A stretch of 64,000 nt of DNA, taken from contig OX638343.1 in NCBI GenBank assembly GCA_951813075.1, positions 62,001-126,000 on the forward strand, read 5' to 3'. The position numbers and the translations under genes are program-made. The DNA is from Arenicellales bacterium (GTDB lineage Bacteria; Pseudomonadota; Gammaproteobacteria; Arenicellales; JAJDZL01). Within the stretch, counting starts at the first letter, position 1, and each line of letters begins with the position of its first letter. Under the pieces are notes generated by a model. It saw only the letters and a program-made list of their open reading frames with translations. It made no database searches and had not been told where the DNA came from. This document shows positions 11,025 through 20,235 of this stretch, one piece after another.

Positions 11025-12548
11025 ATGTTTACATCCATTGGTCAATTTGATCAGCTGAGTTTTGTCATCTGGCTGCCTATCATCGGTGCATTGCTGGTGC
11101 TGGCAGCTGGAAATAAGCGGACCGAGATTGCAAAAAAACTCGCGCTCGGCTTTTCGTTCGGAACCTTTCTGCTAAGTCTGCCGCTTTATTTCAGGTTTGA
11201 TAAATCGACCGCGGATTTTCAGTTCACTGAACACATCCAATGGGTCGAGGCATTCAACATCAACTACTCAATTGGAATTGATGGGATTTCCCTGCCGTTG
11301 ATATTACTGACAACATTCTTGACTGTTCTGGTTGTCATAGCCAGTTGGAAGGTGATCAAGTATCGGGTTGCCCATTACATGGCTGCATTTCTGATTCTGG
11401 AAGGGCTGATGATTGGTGTTTTCTCGGCGCTGGATGCGGTGCTGTTTTACATATTTTGGGAAGGAATGCTGATTCCGATGTTTCTGATCATCGGAATCTG
11501 GGGTGGATTGAACCGAATTTATGCAACAATCAAGTTCTTTCTGTATACATTGCTGGGTTCGTTGCTCATGCTGGTGGCATTCCTGTACCTTTACAACGTC
11601 AGTAATTCCTCCTTTGATATCCAGCAATGGCATCAATTGGAAGAATTGAGTTATGCGCCTCAGGCATTTTTGTTCATTGCGTTCTTTACGGCATTTGCTG
11701 TCAAAGTTCCAATGGTTCCGGTTCACACATGGTTGCCCGATGCACACGTCGAAGCGCCCACCGGCGGCTCGGTTATTCTGGCGGCGGTTATGTTGAAGAT
11801 GGGCGCATATGGCTTTCTTCGATTCACTCTGCCGATTGTGCCTGATGCGTCACAGGCAGCTTCAGGTGTGATTATCGCTTTGTCACTGATCGCAATCGTA
11901 TATATCGCTTTGGTTGCATTGGCGCAAACCGACATGAAGAAACTGATCGCATATTCATCAATCTCTCATATGGGATTCGTCACACTTGGTTTCTTTATCT
12001 TCAATGTGAATGGTATCGAAGGGGCTATTGTGCAGATGATTTCCCACGGATTTGTGTCGGGAGCACTGTTCTTGTGTGTAGGTGTGTTGTATGATCGACT
12101 TCATTCCCGTAAACTTGAAACCTACGGTGGAGTTGCCCATTCGATGCCGATGTTTGCCGCTTTGATGATGGTATTTACGCTCGCGAATGTTGGTTTGCCA
12201 GGCACTTCTGGATTTGTCGGGGAAATATTGGTCATCATCGGTGCCTTTCAGGAAAATGCGGTTTACGCGGTCATTGCGGCTCTGACTCTCATACTGGGTG
12301 CGGCCTATACATTACGTATGTACAAACGCGTAATTTACGGGAAAATCACAAATGAAGCTGTAGCTGCCTTGAAGGACCTTGAACCCCAGGAAATGATTAC
12401 ATTGGGACTTTTGGCGGTGCTGGTTTTGTTGCTGGGAGTTTGGCCTTTCCCGCTGCTTGAAGTGATGCATCCGTCGGTAGAATTACTGGTTGATCAGGCG
12501 ACAAGTACCAAGTTGTTTTCTTTTTCTTTTATATCGGGAGAGGTATGA
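11025..12548 (+). CDS. nuoM: NADH-quinone oxidoreductase subunit M (antiporter-like)
   Basis: Second proton-pumping subunit, 507 residues, with about 14 transmembrane segments. Family motifs include YIFWEGMLIPMFLIIGIWGG and VPVHTWLPDAHVEAPTGG. It starts 12 bases after nuoL. It is the last nuo gene here: the following DNA does not encode NuoN on either strand, although nuoN normally comes next and is required for complex I function in known bacteria. Confidence 0.96.
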   Translation: MFTSIGQFDQLSFVIWLPIIGALLVLAAGNKRTEIAKKLALGFSFGTFLLSLPLYFRFDKSTADFQFTEHIQWVEAFNINYSIGIDGISLPLILLTTFLTVLVVIASWKVIKYRVAHYMAAFLILEGLMIGVFSALDAVLFYIFWEGMLIPMFLIIGIWGGLNRIYATIKFFLYTLLGSLLMLVAFLYLYNVSNSSFDIQQWHQLEELSYAPQAFLFIAFFTAFAVKVPMVPVHTWLPDAHVEAPTGGSVILAAVMLKMGAYGFLRFTLPIVPDASQAASGVIIALSLIAIVYIALVALAQTDMKKLIAYSSISHMGFVTLGFFIFNVNGIEGAIVQMISHGFVSGALFLCVGVLYDRLHSRKLETYGGVAHSMPMFAALMMVFTLANVGLPGTSGFVGEILVIIGAFQENAVYAVIAALTLILGAAYTLRMYKRVIYGKITNEAVAALKDLEPQEMITLGLLAVLVLLLGVWPFPLLEVMHPSVELLVDQATSTKLFSFSFISGEV

Positions 12549-12713
12549 TGATGAGGGCAGTCTGATGGTGGTTTCTGCAACCCGAAACTCAATGATTGTC
12601 AATATTTGTACTGGGATCTCTTACCTGTAAGGTACTAGAAAAATTTTTGTTGGCACTTATAAATTCCCATGGATTCATTTACCGCTGATCATCAATAGAG
12701 AGTGTCTTTAGTT

Positions 12714-13682
12714 ATGAACAAATCAGTTCCCGACTACGTTTCAGTGGCGGCGGACAGTAATGTACCTAGCCTTGGGGTAAGAAATCCACTTGGACAGACT
12801 CGCATATCCGAATACTGGGGAATTAATTCCGAATACGGGGTGCTCAGAGATGTTCTACTTGGTTCTCCCGAATGCTTCCGCTGGATGGGTGATGAAAATC
12901 TTGCATACAGTTCCATCTGCCGGTCGTCCGATCGTCTCGGCCTGGAGTTTAACCGCGATGTGGCTATTCGACAACACAAGGAACTCATTTCCGCTTACGA
13001 ATCGGCTGGTGTCCAAGTTCATCAAATGCAACCCGATGACTACACTCCGTATCAGATTTTCAGTCGCGACTCAAACTTTATGACCCCGTTCGGAGCGGTG
13101 GTGTGTCAACTTGCAAACCCGCGACGACGAGGGGAATACGCACAAGTCCTGAAGTTCTATGTTTCCAAAGAGATTCCCATTTACGATCTGGTGAGTGCCG
13201 GGAATTTTGAAGGTGGGGATTTCAACCTCATCGAGCCAGGTGCTGTCCTCATCGGTTACACCGACCATCGATCTGAAAAACGGGCCGCTGAACAGGTTGG
13301 TGGTTGGATGGAAAAGGAAGACTGGGAAGTGAAATATGCACCAATAGACGAATATTATGTGCATATTGATCTGATGGTTTGTATGGTGGCGGAAAAATGT
13401 GCAGCAGTCTGTCTCGAAACCACCAGCGACGATGTTCTCAAGTGGCTGAAGAATAAGAAAATTGAGATGGTACCGGTTGGGTTTCGAGACACCATGAATC
13501 TTGCTTGTAATGTTGTTGCTCTGGGCAATGATCGGGTGATTTCGACTTCTGAGGCGACGGAACTCAACGGCAAGCTCAGAGCGATGGGATTCGAGGTCTA
13601 CGACCCTGAGATGTTTATGTACACGAATGCCGGTGGCGGGGTGCACTGCATGGCACAACCGCTTCGAAGAGATCGGGTCTAG
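12714..13682 (+). CDS. Guanidino-group hydrolase, arginine deiminase/DDAH superfamily
   Basis: An enzyme of the pentein-fold arginine deiminase/dimethylargininase/amidinotransferase superfamily, which uses Cys-His chemistry on guanidino groups. Visible motifs are SRDSNFMTPFG, EGGDFNL (substrate Asp/Glu), YYVHIDLMV (catalytic His) and the C-terminal GGGVHCMAQPLRRD, whose Cys is the likely nucleophile. It is about 322 residues from the ATG at 12714; an in-frame GTG at 12702 is the alternative start. Neighbours on the other strand are a thioesterase and amidases. Substrate and exact activity cannot be decided from sequence; arginine, methylarginine or another guanidine are all possible. Confidence 0.75.
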   Translation: MNKSVPDYVSVAADSNVPSLGVRNPLGQTRISEYWGINSEYGVLRDVLLGSPECFRWMGDENLAYSSICRSSDRLGLEFNRDVAIRQHKELISAYESAGVQVHQMQPDDYTPYQIFSRDSNFMTPFGAVVCQLANPRRRGEYAQVLKFYVSKEIPIYDLVSAGNFEGGDFNLIEPGAVLIGYTDHRSEKRAAEQVGGWMEKEDWEVKYAPIDEYYVHIDLMVCMVAEKCAAVCLETTSDDVLKWLKNKKIEMVPVGFRDTMNLACNVVALGNDRVISTSEATELNGKLRAMGFEVYDPEMFMYTNAGGGVHCMAQPLRRDRV

Positions 13683-13692
13683 CAGAAAATTA

Positions 13693-14190
13693 TCAGGTCT
13701 TAAGTCGGATTGAACGTCCAGCGTTGGATGGTCTGGGCAGAAGCTCATGCATTGCGAACAATTGGCTGATGTTTTCCTGTACCGAGTCCGCGAACGGCTG
13801 AATCCCTCTAAGTTTCAGATTGAAACCGAGAGCCATGACTTCATTTGTGGCTGAAACGAAATTGTCTTCAGCGTGTAAGAGAGTATGAAAAATGTGAAGT
13901 CGTTTTTCGTCGTAACCAAGCAGCTGAGTATTGACGATCAAAGGATCATTGAGTCTGACTTCGCGGATATAGTTGACGTGAGTTTCAACCACCGCGTATT
14001 CCATTCCGCCGCGTTCTACGAGCGGTTTGTAATCGTTGACTAAATTCCAAAATTCATAGGTCGCTTCGTCGCACACCAGTACATAGTACGCCAGATTCAT
14101 GTGATCGTATTCGTCGACCCATTCTGACTTGACAACATCCCGATGCAGAATGAGAGGTTGGCTGAAATCGAATTTCTCAGATTTGCTCAT
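13693..14190 (-). CDS. Hotdog-fold acyl-CoA thioesterase
   Basis: A 165-residue 4-hydroxybenzoyl-CoA-thioesterase-like protein. The family pattern is seen in VDEYDHMNLAYYVLVCDEA, where Asp-x-Met-Asn is typical, and later in NYIREVRLNDPL. It resembles the thioesterases found with carnitine and betaine degradation genes, but no such genes are nearby, so the acyl substrate is open. Its ATG overlaps the stop codon of the upstream amidase (ATGA), indicating one transcript and translational coupling with that amidase. Confidence 0.75.
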   Translation of the reverse strand: MSKSEKFDFSQPLILHRDVVKSEWVDEYDHMNLAYYVLVCDEATYEFWNLVNDYKPLVERGGMEYAVVETHVNYIREVRLNDPLIVNTQLLGYDEKRLHIFHTLLHAEDNFVSATNEVMALGFNLKLRGIQPFADSVQENISQLFAMHELLPRPSNAGRSIRLKT

Positions 14191-15596
14191 GGGGTGAATT
14201 TAGGTGCGGGAATGATTGATTCGAGTCTTTGTCCGATTGCCAGAAGCAGATTTTCTTTTCCAGGCGGAGCCATGAACTGGATTCCAACCGGCATCCCGAA
14301 TCGGTCTAATCCGACCGGTATCGAAATTCCACAAAGATCAAGGTAGCTGCCAACCCCGGTATTTCGAAGAGCGAGCAGATTCAATGGCATGTATTCGTCG
14401 TCGGTACTTACCTCTTCAAGCAAAGGCGGGGACATCGGCACGGTCGGTGCTGCGATGACATCACAGCTATCAAATCTTTTCTGTACTTCGATTCGCGCCT
14501 GTTTGATTTGCCGAATCCGACTCAAGTATTCAATTGCGGAAATATCGCCACCAATTTTGACTCGCTCACTGACAACCGGACCCAAATTTTCCAGCCAATC
14601 AGGCAACTCGCTACTGAGAAACTCAATCAGTTCTACTGACGTAGTGCCTCCTCGGTTTCTGATTTCAATTGCCGCCTCAGCATTGGGAAACTCCATTGGA
14701 ACAATAGCGCAGCCGTCACTTTCCAATGCGTGAACTGCCGACATGCAAATATCGGAAATGTCGTCTTGACAATCCCACATGATTCCGGTGTCCGCTAGTC
14801 CGATTCGAAAGTTTTCTGTCTGCAGCAGATTGATTTTGTCAAGGTGCGCTCGATGTTCGACAATTGATTCATCCAGGTGGTTAATTGCGTAGAATGCGTA
14901 AGCGGAATCTTGAGCTGTTCTCGTCAGAATTCCTGCCGTATCAAGCAGAGGGCTCAATGGAGTGATTCCCTTGGTTGGCCATAATCCGTGACTCGTTTTT
15001 AGACCGACAACCCCAGTACAACTGGCTGGAATCCTCACTGAACCCGCTGTGTCTGTTCCTAGTGCGACAAACGCCGACCCTTGGCAGATGCTGATTCCTG
15101 CCCCAGAACTCGACCCTCCTGGTATTCGATGAGCATCTTTGCACCAGGGATTTCGAGGCGTACCCCAATGATTGTTGATACCAAGCCCTCCATAAGCAAA
15201 TTCAACCGTGTGGGTTTTGCCCAAGAACACGCTCAACTGCGATTGCAATGATTGGACAATCGGACCGGCTTGCCGCCATCTGAGAGGTAGTTCTTGGAAA
15301 CTACCGGCAAATATTGGAAATCCTGGATGTCCGTATATGTCTTTGACAGAAACCGGGATCCCCTGTAACGGCGCAGGATTGTTGCCTGATTCATACAAAT
15401 TATCAGCTGCCTGTGCGGAATTCAACCCAGCTTCCGGATCCCAGAATTTGTAGGCAATCGAGTATGAATCCAATTCTTTTTGCCTGATTGAGTGCTCAGT
15501 CAGTTCGACGCTACTGAGGTTTCGGTTAGTCAAGGCGTCTGAAATTTCTCGAAGCGAGTATTTTGCTGGGTCAATGTTCAAGTTATTGTTTAACAA
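14187..15596 (-). CDS. Amidase signature family hydrolase (copy 1)
   Basis: An amidase-signature enzyme of about 469 residues that hydrolyses a C-N amide bond with a Ser-cisSer-Lys triad. All three residues are present: Lys in GIPVSVKDIYG, the cis-Ser in PGGSSSGAGIS and the nucleophile Ser in GTDTAGSVRIPAS. Glycine-rich segments are typical. The start is probably a TTG; no ATG lies at the expected place, and the paralogue at 16231-17625 also needs a TTG in the aligned position. It is coupled to the thioesterase downstream. The substrate is unknown. It is clearly paralogous to the second amidase, which suggests duplication. Confidence 0.85.
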   Translation of the reverse strand: MLNNNLNIDPAKYSLREISDALTNRNLSSVELTEHSIRQKELDSYSIAYKFWDPEAGLNSAQAADNLYESGNNPAPLQGIPVSVKDIYGHPGFPIFAGSFQELPLRWRQAGPIVQSLQSQLSVFLGKTHTVEFAYGGLGINNHWGTPRNPWCKDAHRIPGGSSSGAGISICQGSAFVALGTDTAGSVRIPASCTGVVGLKTSHGLWPTKGITPLSPLLDTAGILTRTAQDSAYAFYAINHLDESIVEHRAHLDKINLLQTENFRIGLADTGIMWDCQDDISDICMSAVHALESDGCAIVPMEFPNAEAAIEIRNRGGTTSVELIEFLSSELPDWLENLGPVVSERVKIGGDISAIEYLSRIRQIKQARIEVQKRFDSCDVIAAPTVPMSPPLLEEVSTDDEYMPLNLLALRNTGVGSYLDLCGISIPVGLDRFGMPVGIQFMAPPGKENLLLAIGQRLESIIPAPKFTP

Positions 15597-15924
15597 GCGA
15601 TTGGTTGCACATAGACTCGCGGATTATATATTTGGGCTGATATCAGAAAGTTCATTTCAAATTCGGTGTTTTCAGTCGTAAATCTGCTTCAATGACGGGT
15701 TCAGGGAGGGTAACTTTTCGCTTAGTGAGCAAATTGTCAATTTGATATTTTAATGTCACACTTGTTTTACTGATATTGTCATAACTCGACGTACCGTCTC
15801 TTTTTGTTGAGTTGGAGCTCTACGGCAAAGAGACGGTAAACCACAAGAGTGGGTAAACAATAAGCAGCGCAATAAAGGGAACACTCTGCGAATGTATTCA
15901 GTCGGATTATTCCACGGTGCGACT
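15597..15924. other. Spacer between AbrB-like gene and amidase copy 1, with an inverted repeat
   Basis: No convincing gene is seen in these 328 bases. They hold a perfect 12-base inverted repeat, TACCGTCTCTTT at 15792-15803 and its complement at 15827-15838, separated by 23 bases. There is no T-tract after it on either strand, so it may be a protein-binding site or a mobile-element end and not a terminator. The last bases before the amidase match the sequence in front of the other amidase (a GCAACCAAT element and TGTTAAAC). Confidence 0.6.
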
Positions 15925-16161
15925 TCACTCGCCGGTCGCACCATCTTTAATAGTGCGTTTAATGTCTTCTAGACTTATCGGAGTTTCTTGGTACTGACAG
16001 ATTCCACACAGCTTGGGAAAAGGGCGAATAGGCACTATTCTGACTTCACCATTGTCATATTCATCATATTGCACGCGGTTGCCAGGTGAAACTCCAAGTA
16101 CTTCGCGAATAACTTTGGGTAATGTTGTTCCGCCTTTCGATGTGATTACAGATCTAATCAT
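15925..16161 (-). CDS. AbrB/SpoVT-type DNA-binding protein
   Basis: A 78-residue swapped-hairpin AbrB-like protein. The N-terminal half shows the family pattern TSKGGTTLPKVIREVLGV followed by PGNRVQYDEYDNGEVRIVP. Such proteins are transition-state regulators or antitoxins. No toxin gene lies next to it: the following gene on the same strand is an amidase, so it may regulate that gene. A broken second copy precedes the other amidase. The C-terminal half has two cysteines (LCGIC) whose role is unknown. Confidence 0.75.
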   Translation of the reverse strand: MIRSVITSKGGTTLPKVIREVLGVSPGNRVQYDEYDNGEVRIVPIRPFPKLCGICQYQETPISLEDIKRTIKDGATGE

Positions 16162-16230
16162 TAACTTTCATAATTGTCGGTCAAGAGTTATTAGGGGTTC
16201 CATAATCCCACAATACCAGAATATTGGTAT

Positions 16231-17625
16231 TCAGACACCCAATTGAGGCGCAGGTACGACCGATTCCAGCCTTTGCCCGATTGCCAGAATTCTGTGTTCC
16301 ATCCCGGCCGGCGCCATGAGCATCAGTCCTACTGGCATGTCAAAACGATCCAAGCCGACGGGAACTGATATGGCGCAGAGATCGAGATAGCTGCCGACGG
16401 ACGTGTTTCGCAGAATTCTCAGGTCGGCTGGCAAGTATTCCTTTCTGGAATTTACGTTGTCGACAACGGGCGGAGACATTGCTAAGGTCGGCGCTGCTAT
16501 GACATCATATTCTTTAAATACTTCCTGTGCTTCGGTTCGCTGCTTTTGGATCTCCTGAACCCGGCTTGCGATTTCAAGAGCGGATATATCACCGTCAATT
16601 TTTACACATTCAGTGACGATCGGGTCCAGATTGTTGAGCCATTCAGGTAGCTCACTGCTCAGAAACTTGAGCAGATCTGAAGCCGCTGTACCTCCCCGAT
16701 CTCTCATCTCAATCGCTTTCTCGGCAGCAGGAAAATCAATCGGAATAATTGAGCAGCCAGCGATTTCCAACGCTTTAAGCGCATCAATACACACATCTGG
16801 GATATTGTCATCGCACTCCCACATGATTCCAGAATCGGCCAACCCAATTCGAAAATGATCGGACTGAAGTGAATTGATTAGTTCAATATTGTTTCGATGC
16901 TGAGAAATTGTGTCATCTGGATGACTGATTGCATAGAACGCGTATGTGGCATCACGCACTGTTCTTGTCAGAATACCGGCGGTGTCCAGTAATTGGCTTA
17001 AAGGAATTATCCCTTCCATAGACCATAATCCGAAACTCGTTTTGAGACCCACCACTCCGGTACAGCTGGCGGGAATTCTCACAGACCCCTCAGTATCTGT
17101 TCCAAGCGCAACAAACGCTGTTCCCTGGCAGATACTGATACCTGCACCTGAACTAGACCCACCTGGCACCCGTTGCGTGTCCGAGCTCCAAGGATTTTGC
17201 GGCGTTCCCCAGTGACTGCAGAAACCCAATCCTCCATACGCAAATTCAACTGTGTGGGTTTTACCCAAGATTACACCAGACTGTCGCTGGAGTGACTGGA
17301 CAATTGGTCCGGCTCGTCTCCACTTGCTTGGCAATTCTCGGTAACTTCCGGCGAAAATTGGGAAATCCGGATGTCCGAAGATGTCTTTCACTGATACAGG
17401 AATTCCTTGCAAAGGTGCAGATTCTCGACCAGATTCGTAGATGTTGTCCGCTTCTTTAGCGGCGGCCAACCCCGTTCTCGGATCCCAGCACTTGTAGGCA
17501 TTGGCGTAAGTATGCGATTCTTTTTGACTGATTGTGTATTCGGTCAGATCAACGCTACTGAAGCGTCGGCTGATCAAGGCGTCAGAAATTTCTTGCAGCG
17601 AGTGTTTTGCCGGGTCCACTTTCAA
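16231..17625 (-). CDS. Amidase signature family hydrolase (copy 2)
   Basis: Paralogue of amidase copy 1, about 464 residues, with the same triad: Lys in GIPVSVKDIFG, cis-Ser in PGGSSSGAGIS and nucleophile Ser in GTDTEGSVRIPAS. The two proteins align from end to end with only small differences, so both are probably active on related substrates. The start is a TTG aligned with that of copy 1. Unlike copy 1 it has no thioesterase behind it; the next gene on this strand is the intact AbrB-like gene. Confidence 0.85.
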   Translation of the reverse strand: MKVDPAKHSLQEISDALISRRFSSVDLTEYTISQKESHTYANAYKCWDPRTGLAAAKEADNIYESGRESAPLQGIPVSVKDIFGHPDFPIFAGSYRELPSKWRRAGPIVQSLQRQSGVILGKTHTVEFAYGGLGFCSHWGTPQNPWSSDTQRVPGGSSSGAGISICQGTAFVALGTDTEGSVRIPASCTGVVGLKTSFGLWSMEGIIPLSQLLDTAGILTRTVRDATYAFYAISHPDDTISQHRNNIELINSLQSDHFRIGLADSGIMWECDDNIPDVCIDALKALEIAGCSIIPIDFPAAEKAIEMRDRGGTAASDLLKFLSSELPEWLNNLDPIVTECVKIDGDISALEIASRVQEIQKQRTEAQEVFKEYDVIAAPTLAMSPPVVDNVNSRKEYLPADLRILRNTSVGSYLDLCAISVPVGLDRFDMPVGLMLMAPAGMEHRILAIGQRLESVVPAPQLGV

Positions 17626-17641
17626 GTATTCGTTTAACAGG

Positions 17642-17790
17642 TTATTGGTTGCATATAAATGTGGGGATAATTCTTACTTCACTAATGTTATATGCAACAT
17701 ACTGCACACGGTCGCCAGGTACAACGCCGAGCATTTGTCGAGTGGCTTTGGGTAACGTCATTGTCGTTTCGATAAATTTCAGAGCTATTC
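17642..17790 (-). pseudogene. Broken AbrB-like gene in front of amidase copy 2
   Basis: Read on the minus strand, the stretch encodes LPKATRQMLGVVPGDRVQY and then a segment ending SEVRIIPT, closely matching the intact AbrB-like protein at 15925-16161. A one-base loss near 17767 breaks the frame at the N-terminus. The C-terminal 30 or so codons and the spacer are missing, so the frame runs into a TAA just before the amidase. It is a decayed copy left by the duplication. Confidence 0.75.
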
Positions 17791-17920
17791 ATTGCATATC
17801 CTCTTTTGTTCTTACAATAGCATTAATTGACTTTCGCATAGATGCAATCAAATATCATGCCTCTCAACATGCGCAGGTATGATGGCACTATAATGATTTA
17901 TACAGATACCATAAAGTAGT

Positions 17921-17935
17921 TATATGATTCATATA
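17921..17935. promoter_or_regulatory. Candidate HipB operator
   Basis: A perfect 15-base palindrome, TATATGATTCATATA, ends 18 bases before the hipB start. A TATAAT hexamer lies upstream at 17889-17894, so the palindrome would fall near or just after the transcription start. HipB-type proteins repress their own operon through such palindromes. No second copy was seen. Confidence 0.55.
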
Positions 17936-17953
17936 TAAATCAAAAGTCAAACA

Positions 17954-18292
17954 ATGCCCAAGTCCATAAAACGCACCTACTCACGCTATAGCCAAACTGC
18001 ATCCGCCCTTCTCGGAGGGCTGATTCGTGCAGCGCGCAAAAATCGCAAATTCACGGCGCAGGAGGTGGCAGATCGCGCTGGAATTTCCAGAGGACTGCTA
18101 CAGCGCATTGAGAAAGGTAATCTAAAATGTGAAATCGGCGTGGTATTCGAAGTCGCGGCCATAGTCGGCGTAAAACTATTTGACGCCGACCAGAGTAAAC
18201 TCACAAAGCATCTACACCGAACCGAACAAGAGCTGGAATTGTTGCCAAAGTCTATTCGGAGCAAGACCAAAGCGGTGCGCGATGACTTCTAG
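17954..18292 (+). CDS. hipB: HipB-like XRE-family antitoxin/repressor
   Basis: A 112-residue helix-turn-helix protein: the XRE domain spans about residues 20-80, with the recognition region QEVADRAGISRGLLQRIEKG. It probably binds DNA as a dimer, represses the operon and neutralises the HipA kinase next to it. The stop codon lies inside the start of hipA (11-base overlap), which means tight coupling. The 25-30 residue C-terminal tail is basic and could contact HipA. The assignment as antitoxin rests mainly on the neighbour. Confidence 0.8.
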   Translation: MPKSIKRTYSRYSQTASALLGGLIRAARKNRKFTAQEVADRAGISRGLLQRIEKGNLKCEIGVVFEVAAIVGVKLFDADQSKLTKHLHRTEQELELLPKSIRSKTKAVRDDF

Positions 18293-19541
18293 CAGCGCGA
18301 AAGAAGCTTTCGTCTGGATATGGTTGCCGAACTCAACGGAGCCAGTTGTAGCCGGACGGTTGGAAGCTGATAATGGCGAAGTCCGGTTCAACTATGGCAA
18401 GAGCTATCTTGAGCGGATTGGCGGTAATATGCCCGCCATTTCGATTTATGAGCCGGAATTGCCCTTACAAACTGGGGAATTACCTCTGTCAGAAGGTTTG
18501 ACTATGCCCGGCTGTATCCGGGACGCCTCACCTGATGCATGGGGACGACGTGTAATTATCAATAGACTATTGGGACTCAAGGGTGCGAACACGGATACTA
18601 ATGAGTTGGATGAATTGACGTATCTTTTGGAATCCGGTTCAGACCGGATCGGTGCGCTCGATTTTCAACGATCGCCGACCGAATACGTGCCGCGTACTGC
18701 GATAAACCCAAGCATAGAAGAGTTACTTGAATCCTCCGAGCGGGTCGAAAAAGGGATTCTTCTCACGCCTGAATTGGATCAAGCATTGTTCCACGGCAGT
18801 TCGATTGGCGGTGCGCGTCCCAAAGCTTTAATTCAAGATCAAGATAGAAAATACATTGCCAAGTTTTCCTCTAGCACTGATCTCTACAATGTCGTCAAAG
18901 CCGAGTTCATCGCAATGCGGCTGGCGGCGCTGGCGGAACTGAATGTTGCACCGGTCCAACTGACTAAGGCAGTCAGTAAAGACGTACTCCTGATTGAGCG
19001 ATTTGATCGCATTTCGAAACAGAATGTCTGGCTGCGTAAGGCCAAGGTCTCTGCATTAACTTTGCTTGGCCTTGACGAAATGATGGCGCGTTACGCCAGT
19101 TACGAAACCTTTGCTGAAATCATCCGTCACCGCTTCACAAACCCTAGAAAATCCCTCGAGGAAGTGTTCTCTCGACTCGTTTTCAACATTCTTTGCGGAA
19201 ATACTGATGATCACGCACGCAACCATGCTGCTTTTTGTAATGGCAAGGATTTGACACTCACGCCTGCCTATGACATATGTCCACAAAACCGCGCAGGCAA
19301 TGAAGCCTCACAAGCTATGCTTATCTGCGGCAACAACAATCTCAGCCGGCTTAAAACCTGTCTTGAAACGGCACATAACTTCTTGCTGTCTGAAGTCGAA
19401 GCCCGCAATATATTTGAAAAGCTCATTACTGCTGTCGAACAGCATTGGGACACCGTTTGCGAGGAAGCCGAACTAAGCGATGCGGACAAGAAACTTCTAT
19501 GGGGAAGACAATTTCTAAATCCATTTTCGACTGAACAATAG
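18282..19541 (+). CDS. hipA: HipA-like serine/threonine kinase toxin
   Basis: HipA proteins phosphorylate targets such as glutamyl-tRNA synthetase and cause growth arrest. The protein has the N-terminal HipA domain (AGRLEADNGEVRFNYGKSYL), a central region with GSSIGGARPKALI and the kinase catalytic segment GNTDDHARNHAAF, in which the Asp and Asn are conserved. I place the start at the ATG at 18282, giving 419 residues; the frame is open 34 codons further upstream, but only as an overlap with hipB. The kinase residues look intact, so the system may be active. Confidence 0.88.
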   Translation: MTSSSAKEAFVWIWLPNSTEPVVAGRLEADNGEVRFNYGKSYLERIGGNMPAISIYEPELPLQTGELPLSEGLTMPGCIRDASPDAWGRRVIINRLLGLKGANTDTNELDELTYLLESGSDRIGALDFQRSPTEYVPRTAINPSIEELLESSERVEKGILLTPELDQALFHGSSIGGARPKALIQDQDRKYIAKFSSSTDLYNVVKAEFIAMRLAALAELNVAPVQLTKAVSKDVLLIERFDRISKQNVWLRKAKVSALTLLGLDEMMARYASYETFAEIIRHRFTNPRKSLEEVFSRLVFNILCGNTDDHARNHAAFCNGKDLTLTPAYDICPQNRAGNEASQAMLICGNNNLSRLKTCLETAHNFLLSEVEARNIFEKLITAVEQHWDTVCEEAELSDADKKLLWGRQFLNPFSTEQ

Positions 19542-20084
19542 GTAGCACTATGAAAAAAGTCCCTGACTGATTCTTGAAGCATATCGACATCGTACGCTGA
19601 AATTTCCAGCTACTTGACCATGAATCTTCGTAATTTTTCAGCCCCGGACAACCTAACTCGACCTTTTCGGATATTAACAAGCCGTATTATCGCGTTTCTT
19701 TTAGTTCGACCATCCCTAATGCAATTGTGCGTTCGACACTTGGTCAATTGATAAACAATGGTCCGTCTGAATTGCCTTGGTGGGCACCGTCGCAAGGTAT
19801 CCGAACCTCCGCTAGTCATGTCATCAGGCTAAAGTTAGCCGACTGTGCACAATCAAACGAAATTTTCACGGTAAATAAAACGCGCACATACAGCAAAAAT
19901 TTTTGACATGTTTCGCCAACAATCTAACTGTCGCTTGCGACTACTTGGCGAATTGTGAGGTTGCTAAGTGATGGAACTCGTAAATTAAGGATTGGCAAAT
20001 TCACCGCGAAGAAGTTGCAAGCTCCGTATTGAGAAGGGAAGGTGGTCGCTCAGTATCACCAAGTCCCTTGAGAACAACAGGTGG
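19542..20084. other. Gene-poor debris after hipA
   Basis: No gene is supported here. On the plus strand around 19660-19860 there is a stretch without stops that reads like degraded protein, but it has no start and I do not recognise it. The rest looks non-coding. Confidence 0.5.
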
Positions 20085-20234
20085 TTAATCGGAAAATTCG
20101 ACCGTTAAGCTCAACTTGCCGCCCATGGCCTCAACATAACTGCGCAATGTTGAAAGCATTAAACCATTCCTCTTTTCCATCCTGGCAATTGTTTCATGAC
20201 GGACATTGAGAGTGTTGGCAGAGCGTGAAATTAG
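20085..20234 (-). pseudogene. Fragment of an XRE-type antitoxin
   Basis: The minus strand reads NVRHETIARMEKRNGLM and then LSTLRSYVEAMGGKLSL, ending TVEFSD and TAA. This is the recognition helix and C-terminal part of the HigA-type antitoxins that accompany RelE/HigB toxins. The N-terminal part and any toxin gene are missing. The break lies at about 20235, exactly where a transposase relic begins, so an insertion probably truncated it. Confidence 0.6.
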
Positions 20235-20235
20235 T

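Noticed and set aside
12549..12713. Possible nuoN remnant after nuoM
   Set aside because: The 165 bases have no hydrophobic frame resembling the NuoN start.
19660..19860. Stop-free plus-strand stretch after hipA
   Set aside because: It has no start codon in context and no family I recognise; left as debris.
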